Assembly (NCBI GenBank): GCA_032871835.1
Contig: CM065297.1
Span: 2,668,501 to 2,732,500, forward strand
From: Dipteronia dyeriana
Taxonomy: Eukaryota; Streptophyta; Magnoliopsida; Sapindales; Sapindaceae
Reading direction: 5' to 3'
Length of the DNA stretch: 64,000 nucleotides
The notes under the pieces are model-generated. The model was not told the DNA's origin. It did no database searches and saw only the letters and a list, made by a program, of their open reading frames with translations. Positions 31,575 to 43,220 of the stretch are shown one piece after another; the stretch's first letter is position 1; the number at the start of each line of letters is the position of its first letter. A program made the translations under genes and the position numbers.

Positions 31575-32768
31575 GAAGGAAGAATTCCTGAAGAGCCTGA
31601 TCAAGCCAAAAGAGATAAGAGGCTCTCAGTCAGATATTGTCTAGTAGATGGATACCTTTACAAGAGGGCCAAGTCCCTTCCCCTACTGCGATGTTTACAC
31701 CCGTATAATGCCAAATGGGCACTAATAGAGGTTCATTCTAGGGAATACGGGAACCACGTTGGTGGTGAAGCTTTGGCATATCAGGTACTCCGTATGGGGT
31801 ATTACTGGCCGACCATCCATCAAGATGCAAAGAGCTTTGTTCAATCCTGTGAACCATGCCAGAAGACCCCACCTCCCACCGGAGCGTCTGTCATCTCTTA
31901 GCTCACCTTACCCCTTTGCTTTGTGGGGAGTCGACCTCATCGGTCCACTTCTAACCGCTCATGGACAAGCCAAACATGCTATTGTGGCAATCGACTATTT
32001 CACAACATGGGTCAAAGCCGGATCACTCTCCCAGATATCGAAAGAGAATACAACGAGTTTCATCAAAAACAATGTAGTCTGCAGGTTCGGAACCCCTCTT
32101 ATCATTATAGCTGACCTCGAAAAGCAGTTTGATAATGGTCGATTCAAAGACTTTTGCAACGGCTTGGGAATCGACCTTAGATTCGCCTCAATAGCCGATC
32201 CTCAGACTAACGGACTGGTGGAGTCCACCATTAAAACTATCAAGAAGCTGTTGAAACAAAAGTTACGACAGAAGAAGCGCAGATGGGCTGAGGAGCTCCC
32301 CAAGGTCATCTGGGCTTACTGTACTACAAGGAGAACAACCACTGGAGAAACACCATACTCTTTAACCTTCGGAGTGGAAGTAGTTCTTCCCATCGAGCAT
32401 AAACTAACCTCTTTCAGAGTTCAACACTTCGAGCATGGAAGCAATGAGGATAAGCTCCGAGCTAGCCTAGATCTCTTGGAAGAAAAGCAAGATCGGGTAG
32501 CTCAGAAAGTAATGATTTACCATAACAAAATCGTTAGGTACTTTAACAGGTGAGTAAAAGCCGAAACTTCAAGGAAGGGGACCTAGTTCTTAGGAAAGTA
32601 ACCTTGAATACAAGGAAGAGGTCAGACCTAGTCCTAGGGCCCAACTGGGAAGGACCTTATTTGGTAAATACAGTGACCCGTAACGGGACGTATAAGCTCG
32701 AGGACATGGACGGTCGATCCATCGATCATACCCAGAATGCAGATCATCTGAGGAAGTATTACCTTTAG
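31575..32768 (+). pseudogene. pol: Integrase, element E
   Basis: The zinc domain around 31,625-31,870 (EVHSREYGNH, CEPCQK) is read in the upstream frame. A deletion of about 16 bases near 31,865 relative to E2 then shifts the frame. The core sits in the open stretch 31,759-32,553 with ALWGVDLIGP (Asp), IIADLEKQFDN (Asp) and TNGLVES (Glu), then TTRRTTTGETPYSL. A TGA at 32,551 separates the basic C-terminal domain 32,550-32,768 (NFKEGDLVLRKV, LGPNWEGPYLV), ending with TAG. The core residues are intact but the gene is not. Confidence 0.88.
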
Positions 32769-32944
32769 ACAGGGGACTCATGAGAAGACTACCTCCATTT
32801 AGGATTCAATAAAACCTCGAACAATAATGTAATCCATTTTCCATCAATAAAGTTTGCTTTCTCTATCTTCGATTATATTCTACATTAATTTCTCCATACC
32901 TAACCAGGATTTACACGAGTAAGTCCGACATAGTCATCTCAAGA
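32769..32944 (+). other. 3' UTR of element E
   Basis: Non-coding, aligning with 12,083-12,239 of A. It contains an AATAAA near 32,847. Confidence 0.55.
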
Positions 32945-33405
32945 CCAATGATTAGACGGGGAAGCCCCCTCACTATTCCTAATGCTTAGGCAGAGCACCA
33001 CCCCTCGCCAAGAAGGATCTGAGTGTATGAGCATAGTTTTCATCCAGATCACAAGACCAAGAAATATCTAGATAGTCCTCCTGATGCCTTGGTCAGGCTA
33101 CCACCCCCAAGAAGGATATGAGTGTAAGAGCATAGTTGCCATCCAAATCACAAGACCACGAAATCGCTAGATAGCCCTCCTGATGCCTTGGTCGGGCTAC
33201 AACCCCAAGAAGGATTTGAGTGTAAGAGCATAGTAGCCATGCAGATCACAAAACCAGGAAATAGCTAGATAGCCCTCATGTGCCTTGGTCGGGCTACCAC
33301 CCCTAAGAAGGGTTTGAGTGTAAGAGCATAGTTGCCATCCAGATCTCAAACACCAAAAAATAGCTAGATAGCCCTCCTGCTGCCTCAATCAGGCTTTGAC
33401 CCCCT
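32945..33405 (+). repeat. 99-bp tandem repeat array, element E
   Basis: Four recognisable units from about 33,010, each with 'gagcatagttgccatcc' and 'tagctagatagccctc'. The third homologous array in the window. A minus-strand open frame (33,197-33,388) again reads EGYLAI-type peptide. Confidence 0.85.
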
Positions 33406-33857
33406 AAAAGGGATAGAGGGTACAAACTATCCTATAATCACATACGGGGACTACTCATAAAGTCACCGAGCCACAAGTTTAGCTGAAGAGCTGAAAGCTC
33501 GAGTTAGCTGTCTACTTTCATGCTTAAACAAAATCTTTGTTCTCATTATCTTCGTCAAAGTTTGAGTAAGTCGAGTTGTTTCAGAGGTCACACATAGGTC
33601 GGGATCAAGAATGAAGCAAGAAGATGTCAATCAAATTAAAATTCATTGAAGTAAGCATGAACAAAATCAAAAGTCAGTTTTCATTAATGAAATGGGAGCC
33701 TATCCCCTAGAAAGGCTACAGTTATCAAACAGGGAGCTCAATCCCCAGTTCTGGGCTACATAAACAAAAAATGATGATGATGATAATCAAGTATGAATAA
33801 AGTTGGGGTGCCCACCCTCTTTTCTGGGCTGAAAAGGTAAGCTATGAATGAAGTGTA
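33406..33857. other. Spacer, element E
   Basis: Non-coding. It matches the equivalent spacers of A and B, for example the block at about 33,690-33,760. No other feature seen. Confidence 0.5.
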
Positions 33858-34735
33858 TCAGGCTCTTGTTTCTTCTCGATTCATTTCTTCTGCTCCCCCT
33901 TCCTGATAGATCTCGCCTTCTACTCCTCCCTCCGGTGGTTGCCCATTTTGGACGGCCATTTCTGCTACCCCTTCCACATGAGGATTTCAGATTGTCTGCT
34001 GCTCAGCGGGGATGGTTGGTTAAGAAGGTTTGCCAAAGATTATACTTGGCTTTGCTCAACATCTAGTCCATCTTTAGAGGCCTCATCCTGGCTATTGAGG
34101 GTATTTCCCTAGGATTCCTGAATGTCCCCCTCGGTTTGCATTGACCGAACCCCGTTAGAGGTCTCTCCTGGACTTGTGACTGAAAATACTATAGGAGGTA
34201 GAAGAGGATCTGTTACAACTGCTTGCTTCCCAGCTCCAGCTCCGCCACCCTCAGGATGGGACATCTCTACAGCCTTCGTCGTAATCTCCTTCCTATCCCA
34301 GTTGGTACTAACTGATAGGTCGAAAGAAGAAGGGAGAGCTTCAGTAACCTGGTAGGAAGCATAGAAGTATTCTTCATTGAAGGAGACGTCCGCCTCAACC
34401 TGAAACTTGGTAACTTGGGCTTGCAGACTTTGGTTTTCAATGTCAAGTGCCTTTGCTTCTTCCTTCCTCAAATCCCGTTGACTGGCTCGACGTTTAGACC
34501 ATAGGGTTTATTGATCAAAGGATCGCTTCAACCTTTCATGGTAACACCGAAGCTCGGCTAACTCCACCTCTATCCCCCTCTGGCTAGAGGCCATCTCTTG
34601 TACTCAGTCTTGAGCCCGCGCTAACAATTCCATGGTTCTCTCAGCTTCAGCTTCAACCCTAGTTGCCTGGTCACTGAGAGAAGTTACCTGGTGGCCCATA
34701 GCCACTTGGAATTTGAAGGCCCGCAAAAGAATTTG
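33858..34735 (-). pseudogene. Antisense gene exon 3, element E
   Basis: Minus strand from the E2 junction at 34,735 to a stop at 33,858. It opens with AFKFQVAMGHQVTSLSDQ, the same exon start as in A. A long charged coiled coil follows (EAEAERTMELLARAQ, ELRCYHERLKRSFDQ, then RKEEAKALDIENQSLQAQV), and an acidic tail with VEGVAEMAVQNGQPPEGG and EEMNREETRA. The stretch 34,471-34,109 is open. Two stops interrupt the upper part. The splice acceptor AG seen in A is GG here. Same strand logic as A, B and F: antisense to pol. Confidence 0.7.
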
Positions 34736-36100
34736 TTAATAGCAAAATTTCGCTAGGAGACCAAAGAGAAATTTTCCACTCTCCTAGCCCGAATCAAAGC
34801 CCGAATTCACCATTCATTGAACCCCGGGTGAGTCATAAAGCTACCCCGCAGAAGCAAGGAAGGTTCATCGGGCTTCAAAACTATTAGGAATGAATCTCGA
34901 CACTAACATGTCGAGCCCTTACGCAAACATTGGAATTCGGTAAAGCACGATACGTGGTTATCCGGGCTTCTCGAGATCACCTATCCTGGAACCTCGGTTT
35001 CTGGGGCCTGCCTCCAAAACCACCCTATGAAATCAAGGAAAGGTCTTCGAGCTCAGAAAGCACTCGAAGTGAATCCCGACAAACAAAGTGAGCTCCTTCC
35101 AGGTTAAGGCTTCCTGAGGTCAAATTTAACTTGTAGCCTAAACCAAAAGCCCACCAACCTTTCCAGAAGCTTGATGTTCCCACCAAATACAAAAAGAGAG
35201 CCTTTAAGTGGATCAGATTCGTGCTATAGCTAATGCTCCAATTCGCTAAAGGACATTTGTAACCTACCTGGACATGAAAGAAAAAACTCGTTTAATCCAT
35301 GCTACCCCCATTGAGTGCCTACAGGGATGTCTCAAGTTCCAAAGGACAGGGAAATGTCCAACCAAGCTTTTGAGACCAGAACTAAAGCATGGGTCTAACT
35401 CGTCCTATGAAGCAGCGAGCACCTAACTCGATGACCTCCATGAAGAATCATGCCATGAATGCGTATAAGATCATATATACACTCCACCGAACATTAAAAC
35501 TCTGCGTACGTGTAAGACAAGAGATTGAGTCTAAAGAGGAAACAAACTTATCTCTACCAACGATAGTCTTGAGTTCGTTATTTATTTGAAGTCAACGACT
35601 TTTAAATTGAGAATCCAGCCCGATAAGGAGGGAACAGATTTAGAGAATCATTGCAGGAGATACACCCGTTCAAATTACTTGGACCATGAATAAATACGAG
35701 AAAACATACATGTAATGAGAAAAACGTAAAAAAAAGGGGGGAGGTGCGAGGACGAAAGCAACTCACACATAGATCAGTTTATAGAATAGAGATTGAGAGA
35801 ATTAAGCCAAGCGTAAATTTTGTTATCACAACATGGCCATCATTGTATCTACTATTCGATAGGCACGAGGTTGCCACCCTCCTATGCCCTAGAGAGATTG
35901 TGAGTGTATTTGAGAGATTTCTATACACCATAAGTGGTCAATAATAAAATTCTCATTTGCCATCATATTAGCATTCGAATATTCATTTCTATCCTAACAG
36001 GTCAGGTATCTAAGGTACTAACCCCGGCCACCACCTCTGTGGTAGTGGTCTCAAGGGTGTTAGTTGGAATTTCTCATCTTAAGCAAATTTCCCGTTAACA
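34736..36100 (+). repeat. 5' LTR of Tat element E2
   Basis: 1,365 bp, TGTTAATAGC...GTTAACA. It belongs to a subgroup shared with the solo LTR at 28,491-29,736. The TATA position is degenerate (GAATAAATA near 35,690). Left flank GAATT; the right copy is lost. Confidence 0.9.
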
Positions 36101-36105
36101 CTTTC

Positions 36106-36123
36106 TAGCACCGTCTGTGGGAA
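36106..36123 (+). promoter_or_regulatory. Primer-binding site, element E2
   Basis: TAGCACCGTCTGTGGGAA, five bases after the LTR, homologous to 3,697-3,714. Confidence 0.65.
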
Positions 36124-36174
36124 CAAACCATACCGTTATTTTTACACTTACACATATATTATTTTACAGTAATT

Positions 36175-38137
36175 ATGAGGCTCAGCTCCTCACAGGAACA
36201 ACCTGAGGCTTCGGAACATCCTTCAGCGGCATCAACAAGAAAAGCACCAAAGAAACGAAAAAAATATGGGCGCCGTCGTAAAATTTCGGTCCAGCCAACA
36301 CTTGCACGGGCTTTTGGTCCTCTTATGATAAGCCATGCCATGCTCGATCAACAAGCAGTGGCCATTGTGGAAAATATCTGCCTTCGTCTGCTCACTAAGG
36401 GCATCGCGGTCCAGCCAGCAAACCCTAACACACAGGGGGATCTGATCAGGCCCGGAACCAGGACACCTGCCATTGATCGCCTGGGACCTCCTCCTCCAGA
36501 TCCTGCCCGCGAGGGGCCAGACTTCAACCATCAATCCGGGATAGATTAGGGTCTATGCCCCCAGTTCAAGGTAAACAATCACATGACCAACCCAGGCGAG
36601 TTAAATCTACAGCAAATGCCTTACCGCGGGAATAAAAAGAGGCTCATTTCCCGTTAGCCTCAGGGAGAGAAGCCCGAGCTAAAGAGGAAGGTAGACGAAA
36701 AAGCCCCCGAGCAGACCCTGCTCATAAAAATGACCAGGTGGAGGTCACCAGCTCATCGGATGAATCTGATAGCGAGGAATCCGAGGTCAACACAAAGAAA
36801 CCCAGAAACAAGTGCCTGAGAGATCAGCTGACAAGACTGCAGAAAGAGGTCCAGCTGATGAAGACGGGAAAGTACAAGGAGGACAAGAAAGATTTGTTGA
36901 GCAAGATGAACGCTCCCTTCACCTGAAGGATCTGGGAGGCAGAGCTCCCGTCGAAATTCAAGATGCCGACTGATAAATTCTCCAAAATGGAAGACCCCTT
37001 GAGCCACCTAGAGAGCTTTGTCCACTAAATTGAAGTCCAAAATACCACTAGGGCTGCTATGTGCAGGATGTTTTCTACCACCCTGACTGATTACGCAAAG
37101 ACTTGGTTCAGAAAGCTGCCTACTGGTAGCGTAGATTCATTTACAAAGCTGTCAACCAATTTTTGTTCTCAGTTCCAAGGGGTCAAACCGCGTCTGAAGG
37201 ACCCCAAACACCTACAGTATGTGATTCAAGACCGAAATGAGACGCTCCGGTCATATGTTGAACGTTTCCATAAGGAAGTCATCCAATTTCTGGAGGACCC
37301 TGTGGGCGGGCAAGCTTTTTCGATCCTTTGCCAAGCGACCTCCGGAGACCTACCAGGAGGCCTACGACCGGGCTCTAGAGCAAGTCGAAATCGATGAACA
37401 ACTTAAGATCAAGATGGAACATGACGATATGAGAACGGCAAAGCGACAGAAGAATGAGGCACCCAAACCAGAGCCATCTCAGAAAAACCAGAATAAACCA
37501 CCCAATAGGTCAACGTACCGTTTCCCCTTTTCTCAACCCAGGCAAGAGAGGTATCCAGCAAGGAGAACTCCTCTGTAGGCTTCGCCTCCTCCTACTAAGA
37601 CGGTAGCCCCTATAACTCGAAATGAGAGAGGGTACGATCATTACACCTCATTAAACGCATCCCGTAAAACAATTTATCTCGCCATTCGGGATAGGGGAGT
37701 ACTACAGAAGCCCGTACCCATGAAAGCTCCGGTTAATAGGAAAAATTGATATAAATACTGCGACTTCCATGAAGATGTGGGACACAACACTTCAGAGTAC
37801 TATAACCTGCACAATCAAATCGAGGCTCTGATAAAAGTAGGATGTTTGATAGAGTTCTTGTAGCAGGTCAGGGACAATATTCAGACTGAAAGGGAAGTAC
37901 AAGCCGAGATCCGTGAGCATGCTGAGAAGAGAAAAGGGGAACAGGCGGATCTGATGCAACAAATCCTAGTGATACATACCATTAGCGGAGGCTCCACTCT
38001 AGCTGGTACCTCCAATAATTCAAGGAAAAACCACACGAGGAAGATTCCACGTGTAAATGAAAGGCGAGGCATCTTTAAGGTCGACTAGAGCCCAACCAAC
38101 CCCTTCTAGTTGTCACAGATCATTTTCACCGAGGCAG
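36175..38137 (+). pseudogene. gag: Gag, element E2
   Basis: The ATG at 36,175 opens 124 codons (MRLSSSQEQPEASEHPSAAS, KKRKKYGRRRK, AMLDQQAVAIVENICLRLL) to a TAG. The frame then recurs with the charged helix at 36,738-36,926 (KEVQLMKTGKYKEDKKD). The capsid core at 37,059-37,397 has AMCRMFSTTLTDYAKTWF, LRSYVERFHKEV and a frame change near 37,310 in the YQEAYDRA motif. The knuckle at about 37,758-37,800 (CDFHEDVGHNTSEY) has lost its final Cys to Tyr. The protease N-terminal linker reaches 38,137, where element C interrupts. Confidence 0.85.
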
Positions 38138-38139
38138 TG

Positions 38140-41100
38140 TGAAAATACAATCACTGTTAAATGCTCAAGGCTAACCTAGAGGGGGGGGTGAATAGGTTAG
38201 GCACCTTTTTCGACTCCGTTAGAAACAAACAAAAGTTTGTCCCTCTAGATTGCTTGTATTACAATATAAATATTAATTAAAGACAATTAATCAATATATA
38301 AACACAAGTAAAATGTGATACAAACAAGTAATTGTAACACATACACAATCTATATTATAAAGAGGAAGTTAACATACATAAAGAGTTCTATCCACAATAC
38401 AAATATTAGAGAGATAAGGATAGAGAAAAGTTGACACAATATATAGCGTGGTAAACCTACGAAGAGGAAACATCCACGGGATAGCAGCCACCGGCAAACA
38501 AAATCCACTAGTAGATAAGACAAGTAAAATCTCTTAAGTGACCTCTTCACCTAGAAACTACCCTCCTATCCTACTCTAGAAGTTGTCACTCTATGCTCAA
38601 CAATCCGAGGCTTCACACCTCTTGTCAAGACATTCTTGCTCACCTTATCCGGATCTTCACAACCCAAGGCAAGACTTCTTGCTCAACTATCCGAGTCTTC
38701 CTGACTCTAGTCAAGACTTCCTTGCTCACCTATCCGAGCTCTCCCAACTCTAGGCAAGACTTCATGCTCGACTATCCAAGGCTCCACACCTCTAGCCAAG
38801 ACTTCCTTGCTCGACAATCCTAGGCTTCACACCTCTTGCCAAGACTTCTTGCTCAACATCATAGGTCTCACACCTATTGTCAAGACTTCCTTCTCACAAG
38901 GCATCTTGGTGATCATGAATGCAAAACGCAAACAAGCATGCAACATAGAATGCTATGATCAAAACATCCTATGGAAAATACTAGACATGAGCATGAATGC
39001 ACAAATCACATATAGTCTAGTTCATCATGCACGAGTAGTCAATCTAGATTATGTAAGATATGATCAACATTAATCACAAACTAGATTCATGCATATATCT
39101 AAACTTGAATCACAAGATATGATTAACAAATCACAAGATCAAGTTAAATCACAAAAACCTAAAACATGCTAAAATCATATGACAATGTCATATAGATCTA
39201 AGTAGCATATTCCAAATCATAGATTCAACAAATCACATGAATAGCTCAAAAGAACATAAGCACATGTATTATGTGAGAATTTCGGCCAAGAGAGCCTAAT
39301 ACATGTGATGAACTATTTTTCACAAAATCAATCAATCAAAGATCACAAAATAGTCCTACAATCAAAGCTAGCACAATACAATCCCAAACATGTGATAACA
39401 TAGGCAAAATCAAAATCTAACTCAGCATGAATGATTTCAATTGAAATTCAACCTAGCTTTGAAAGTGTTCAAAACACAAATCAAAACACTCACAATATAC
39501 AAATATATGTAGAAGAAGAAAACCCAAGGCAATTGACCAAGTTTTAAAAGAAAACTTAGAGAGAAAACCAATACCTTAGTTGATCTAGGTGCAGTCTCGT
39601 TTTTGTATGATCAGACACCAAAAACAGCAGTAAAATTAACACAAACCTTCAGAGAAAAGATGGAGGATGAATAGATGAACAGTATCAATTTCAAATCACT
39701 TAATTCGAAGTTCAAATGAAGAAGTTATGGTGTTTGGAAGGTGAGAAAATTTAGAGAGAAAATTCTGCACACTTGATTTGAATTTCTTCTTAGAATGAAA
39801 TGTGAGAGGGAAAGAGATTATAAAGTAGAGGGATAAGAATGAATTATGAACAGACCAAAACACCCTTAAGAGCCCAAGAATGCATGATCCCCAAGATGGC
39901 ACGTGGGCATCTCGGGGCAGCAAGCATTCTGTCCCGAGATGGCCACGCGCCATCTCTGGAAAGATTGCTTGGATGCAATCTTTTCCTCTCGCGCTCCCTT
40001 CGCTTTCTTTGACCGTTCTCTGGCCTTCGAACTCGGAATTCGAATCCGTTTACGGATTACGAACCATAACTCTCATACGAACATGGACATATAAGATACT
40101 CAACATGCTAAAATCATATGACAATGTCAAATAGATCTAAGCATAAGTTCTAGAGCATATTCCTAATCATAGATTCAACAAATCACATGAATAGCTCAAA
40201 AGAACATAAGCACATGTATTATGTGAGAATTTCGGCCAAGAGAGCCTAATACATGTGATGAACTATTTTTCACAAAATCAATCAATCAAAGATCACAAAA
40301 TAGTCCTACAATCAAAGCTAGCACAATACAATCCCAAACATGTGATAAAATAGCAAAATCAAAACCTAACTCAACATGAATGATTTTAATTGAAATTCAA
40401 CTTAGCTTTGAAAGTGTTCAAAACACAAATTAAAACACCCACAATATACAAATATACGTAGAAGAAGAAAACCCAAGGCAATTGACCAAGTTTTAAAAGA
40501 AAACTTAGAGAGAAAATCAATACCTTAGTTGATCTAGGTACAGTCCCGTTTTTGTATGATTAGACATCAAAAAAAGCAGCAAAATTAACTCAAACCTTCA
40601 GAGAAAAGATAGAGGATGAATAGATGAACACTCTCAACTTCAAATCACTCAAATCAAAGTTCAAATGAAGAGGTTATGGTGTTTGGAAGGTGAGAAAATT
40701 TAGAGAGAAAATTCTGCACACTTGATTTGAATTTCTTCTTAGAATGAAATGTGAGAGGGAAAGAGATTATCATGGAGAGGGATAAGAATGAATTATGAAA
40801 AGACTAAAACACCCTTAAGAGCCCAAGAATGCATGCTGCCAGAGATGGTGCGTGGGCATCTCTGGGCAGCAAGCATTCTGTCCTGAGATGGCCACGCGCC
40901 ATCTCGGGAAAGATTGCTTGGATGCAATATTTTCCTCTCGCGCTCCCTTCGCGTTCTTGTACCGTTCTCCGGGCTCCGAGCTCAGAATTTGAATCCATTT
41001 GCGGATTATGAACCGTAACTCTCACAAGGACATGGACATATAAGATACTCAACCCAAAATATAATAATTCGACTCGATATATGAAGATGAAGACAATATA

Positions 41101-41680
41101 TGAAACATGAGTTGAGAGTGTAGTATCTTTTGACTTTGAACTTGAAATCAATAGTATGAGTAACCGAAATAACCGGAACTCAATCAAGAATGATTTAAGA
41201 CTAAATCCAAGTTCAATATCCATGTTATACAAACATATACACACACAAACACAATTCACACTAGAATGCAAACTACATAGAGATAGTTTCCAATCATGCA
41301 TATTCCAAAACATGTTATTTCCAAACCAATGCATGAGCATTCATCTTAAAGTGTGTGAATGTGTTATACATGGTGCACAACAATGCAGGGACACATATGA
41401 ATGAACTGTATGTGTGTGCCTATAAAGGTGCACAATGATGCAGGGACACAAATGTATGATATGTGTGTGTGTGCCTAAGCCTTGTAAGAGAAAGATAAGG
41501 TCTTAGTATACCTTTGTAGAAACAAATTGCATCATTTCTCTTTGAAGACTTAGAACTTGCTTTGACTTGTTGTTTCTTCTTCCTTGAAGCTCGAATCATC
41601 ATGAACCTAAACAACTAAGTCATTACAAGTAAGCATCGTTTTGATATGGATATCATGCCAACATAAACTAAAACCTAACA
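38140..41680 (-). repeat. 3' LTR of the SIRE-like derivative, with internal tandem duplication
   Basis: Minus strand: starts TGTTAGGTTTT at 41,680 and ends at TATTTTCA (38,140). It is 3,541 bp against 2,538 bp for the copy at 3,953 because about 0.94 kb is duplicated in tandem (39,164-40,102 and 40,103-41,053). The minisatellite is at about 38,590-38,890. Confidence 0.85.
39164..41053 (-). repeat. Tandem duplication of about 0.94 kb inside the LTR
   Basis: Copy 1 39,164-40,102 and copy 2 40,103-41,053 cover the hairpin, TATA box and leader-like parts of the LTR, so this LTR has two promoter cores. The junction reads 'actcaacatgctaaaa', fusing two LTR positions. The plus-strand LTR at 3,953 has only one copy. 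Confidence 0.85.
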
Positions 41681-42161
41681 ATCTCCCTATTTGGCAAATT
41701 CCATGTCAAAACACCTACACATTTACTACAAACATAAAAATGAAGATAGGTCACAAAATCACTCCCTCACATTACAATGAGTAGGATTCCTATAACTAAT
41801 CTTCACCAACTCTTGAACTTCATCTTGATCTTCTCTTGACGCAATCTACAAATCATCTTAAAGCACAATGCATATATAAGAGAAAGACAACAAATGGCAG
41901 CATATAATATGGATAAGAATATACAATTAAGTCCACAAATACATGTATCTCCCCCTCAATACATGCCAAATACAAGAATTCTTAACCAAATCTTAAGACT
42001 AATTATTACAAGCCATTGAAAGTCCAAAAGTTCACAAAAACAACATAAAAAGGAAACTAAGTAACTAGCATAAGTAACTAGCAATTCATAATAACTCTTT
42101 CTCCCTCTTTTTGAGATGAAATGATGCCAAAAGGTAAGAAACATACCATGAGACTCAAATA
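41681..42161. other. Spacer between env-position ORF and 3' LTR
   Basis: AT-rich, non-coding on inspection. It includes the polypurine-type tract adjoining the LTR (41,681-41,692, minus-strand AAATAGGGAGAT), where plus-strand DNA synthesis would start. Confidence 0.55.
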
Positions 42162-43220
42162 CTAGCTACTAGATCCACCAAAGAAAGATGTGTGTGTAGT
42201 TGACCTAACATAATGCTTGAGAGGTGGTCTTGAACTTGATGCAATACACTCCTCCAACTCTTTTATTCTAGCATCTTGTTTTTCAACTATAACACTAAGC
42301 TCATCAACCTTCTTCTTCAAATGCAAAGCCCAATCCGGAAGAATGTTTATGCTAGTCTCTTGACAATCAACTTGTGAACTAAAAAGTCCAAAAGTATCAC
42401 ATGTCTTACCCTTATCCTTATATGACATGTATGACACACGTTTATCACTATACTTTTCCAATGGTTGTACCAACATATCATCTCCACTACTTTGAACACC
42501 ACGAGCTAAACACAAAGAAGTTATAAACCCCGGTAATGCAAGCTTCTTATCTACTCTAGTTGAGAAAGCCGCATTATCCAAATAAAACATAAATAAATCC
42601 CCAAGGTTTAAAGGTTGATTAGTCACTAAGGCATATACTATTTTGATCTTGTCTTTATTCAAATCGGTTGAATTCGAAGATCCAATAATATTTGTGCAAA
42701 TGAAAAGATGCCAAAATGCACTTGCCTTAGTTAACTCATGTTGACTAATATATGCTCTACCTTTCCACTCAAAAGAAGCATTGTCACATAGAGTTCTACC
42801 CATGATATTAAGATTCTCAATGATATCAACATCTAGAAAGTTTGAATCAATATCACTAGATAGCCCAAGAAACTTGTTAATGTTTACCGGGTTAACTCTA
42901 AACACAACACCCCTAACATCCATCAAAGCATCCAATAAGGTGGCACTCTCTCTATATTCATGATAAAATTCTCTAACAATAGTGACATTCACTATTCCTA
43001 GCATGCTCACCCAAGATTCCCAATTTCTATCCTTAATGCATTTAAGAACATAAGAATATTTACATTTACCTAAGTCAATGCCTCTCTCTTGAAATATCTT
43101 CTTAGTTGCAAAGATCCCTAAATCCTTTGATCTTGAAGCTTTAGATCGCTTTAAGGTTGACTTGGCTTTCACAATGGGATTCAATTGATTTCCACTTCCG
43201 GTAACTTTAGTTCTTCCCAT
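42162..43220 (-). CDS. Env-position ORF of SIRE-like element, putative plant transposon protein
   Basis: Uninterrupted 352 codons, ATG at 43,220, between pol-side spacer and 3' LTR, where SIRE/Maximus elements carry an extra 'env-like' ORF. N-terminus basic (KRSKASRSKD). Then FQERGIDLGKCKYSYVLKCI, NWESWVSMLG, VREFYHEY, DVRGVVFRVNPVNINKFLGL. This resembles the Pfam 'putative plant transposon protein' family (PF20167). The middle has HELTKASAFWHLFIC and LNLGDLFMFYLDNAAF. The C-terminus is a coiled coil (LKKKVDELSVIVEKQDARIKE) and a Ser/Thr-rich end. I see no clear signal peptide or strong transmembrane span, so an envelope role is unproven. It is the longest intact frame in the window. Expression is unknown. 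Confidence 0.75.
   Translation of the reverse strand: MGRTKVTGSGNQLNPIVKAKSTLKRSKASRSKDLGIFATKKIFQERGIDLGKCKYSYVLKCIKDRNWESWVSMLGIVNVTIVREFYHEYRESATLLDALMDVRGVVFRVNPVNINKFLGLSSDIDSNFLDVDIIENLNIMGRTLCDNASFEWKGRAYISQHELTKASAFWHLFICTNIIGSSNSTDLNKDKIKIVYALVTNQPLNLGDLFMFYLDNAAFSTRVDKKLALPGFITSLCLARGVQSSGDDMLVQPLEKYSDKRVSYMSYKDKGKTCDTFGLFSSQVDCQETSINILPDWALHLKKKVDELSVIVEKQDARIKELEECIASSSRPPLKHYVRSTTHTSFFGGSSS

Larger units (their letters stand above)
30306..34735 (+). mobile_element. Tat element E, both ends truncated
   Basis: Starts inside the RT thumb after a rearranged junction with element H. It holds the best-preserved RNase H, aRNH and integrase in the window, then the 3' UTR, 99-bp repeats and the C-terminal exon of the antisense gene. 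That exon is cut at 34,735 by insertion of E2 (left flank GAATT). Confidence 0.85.
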
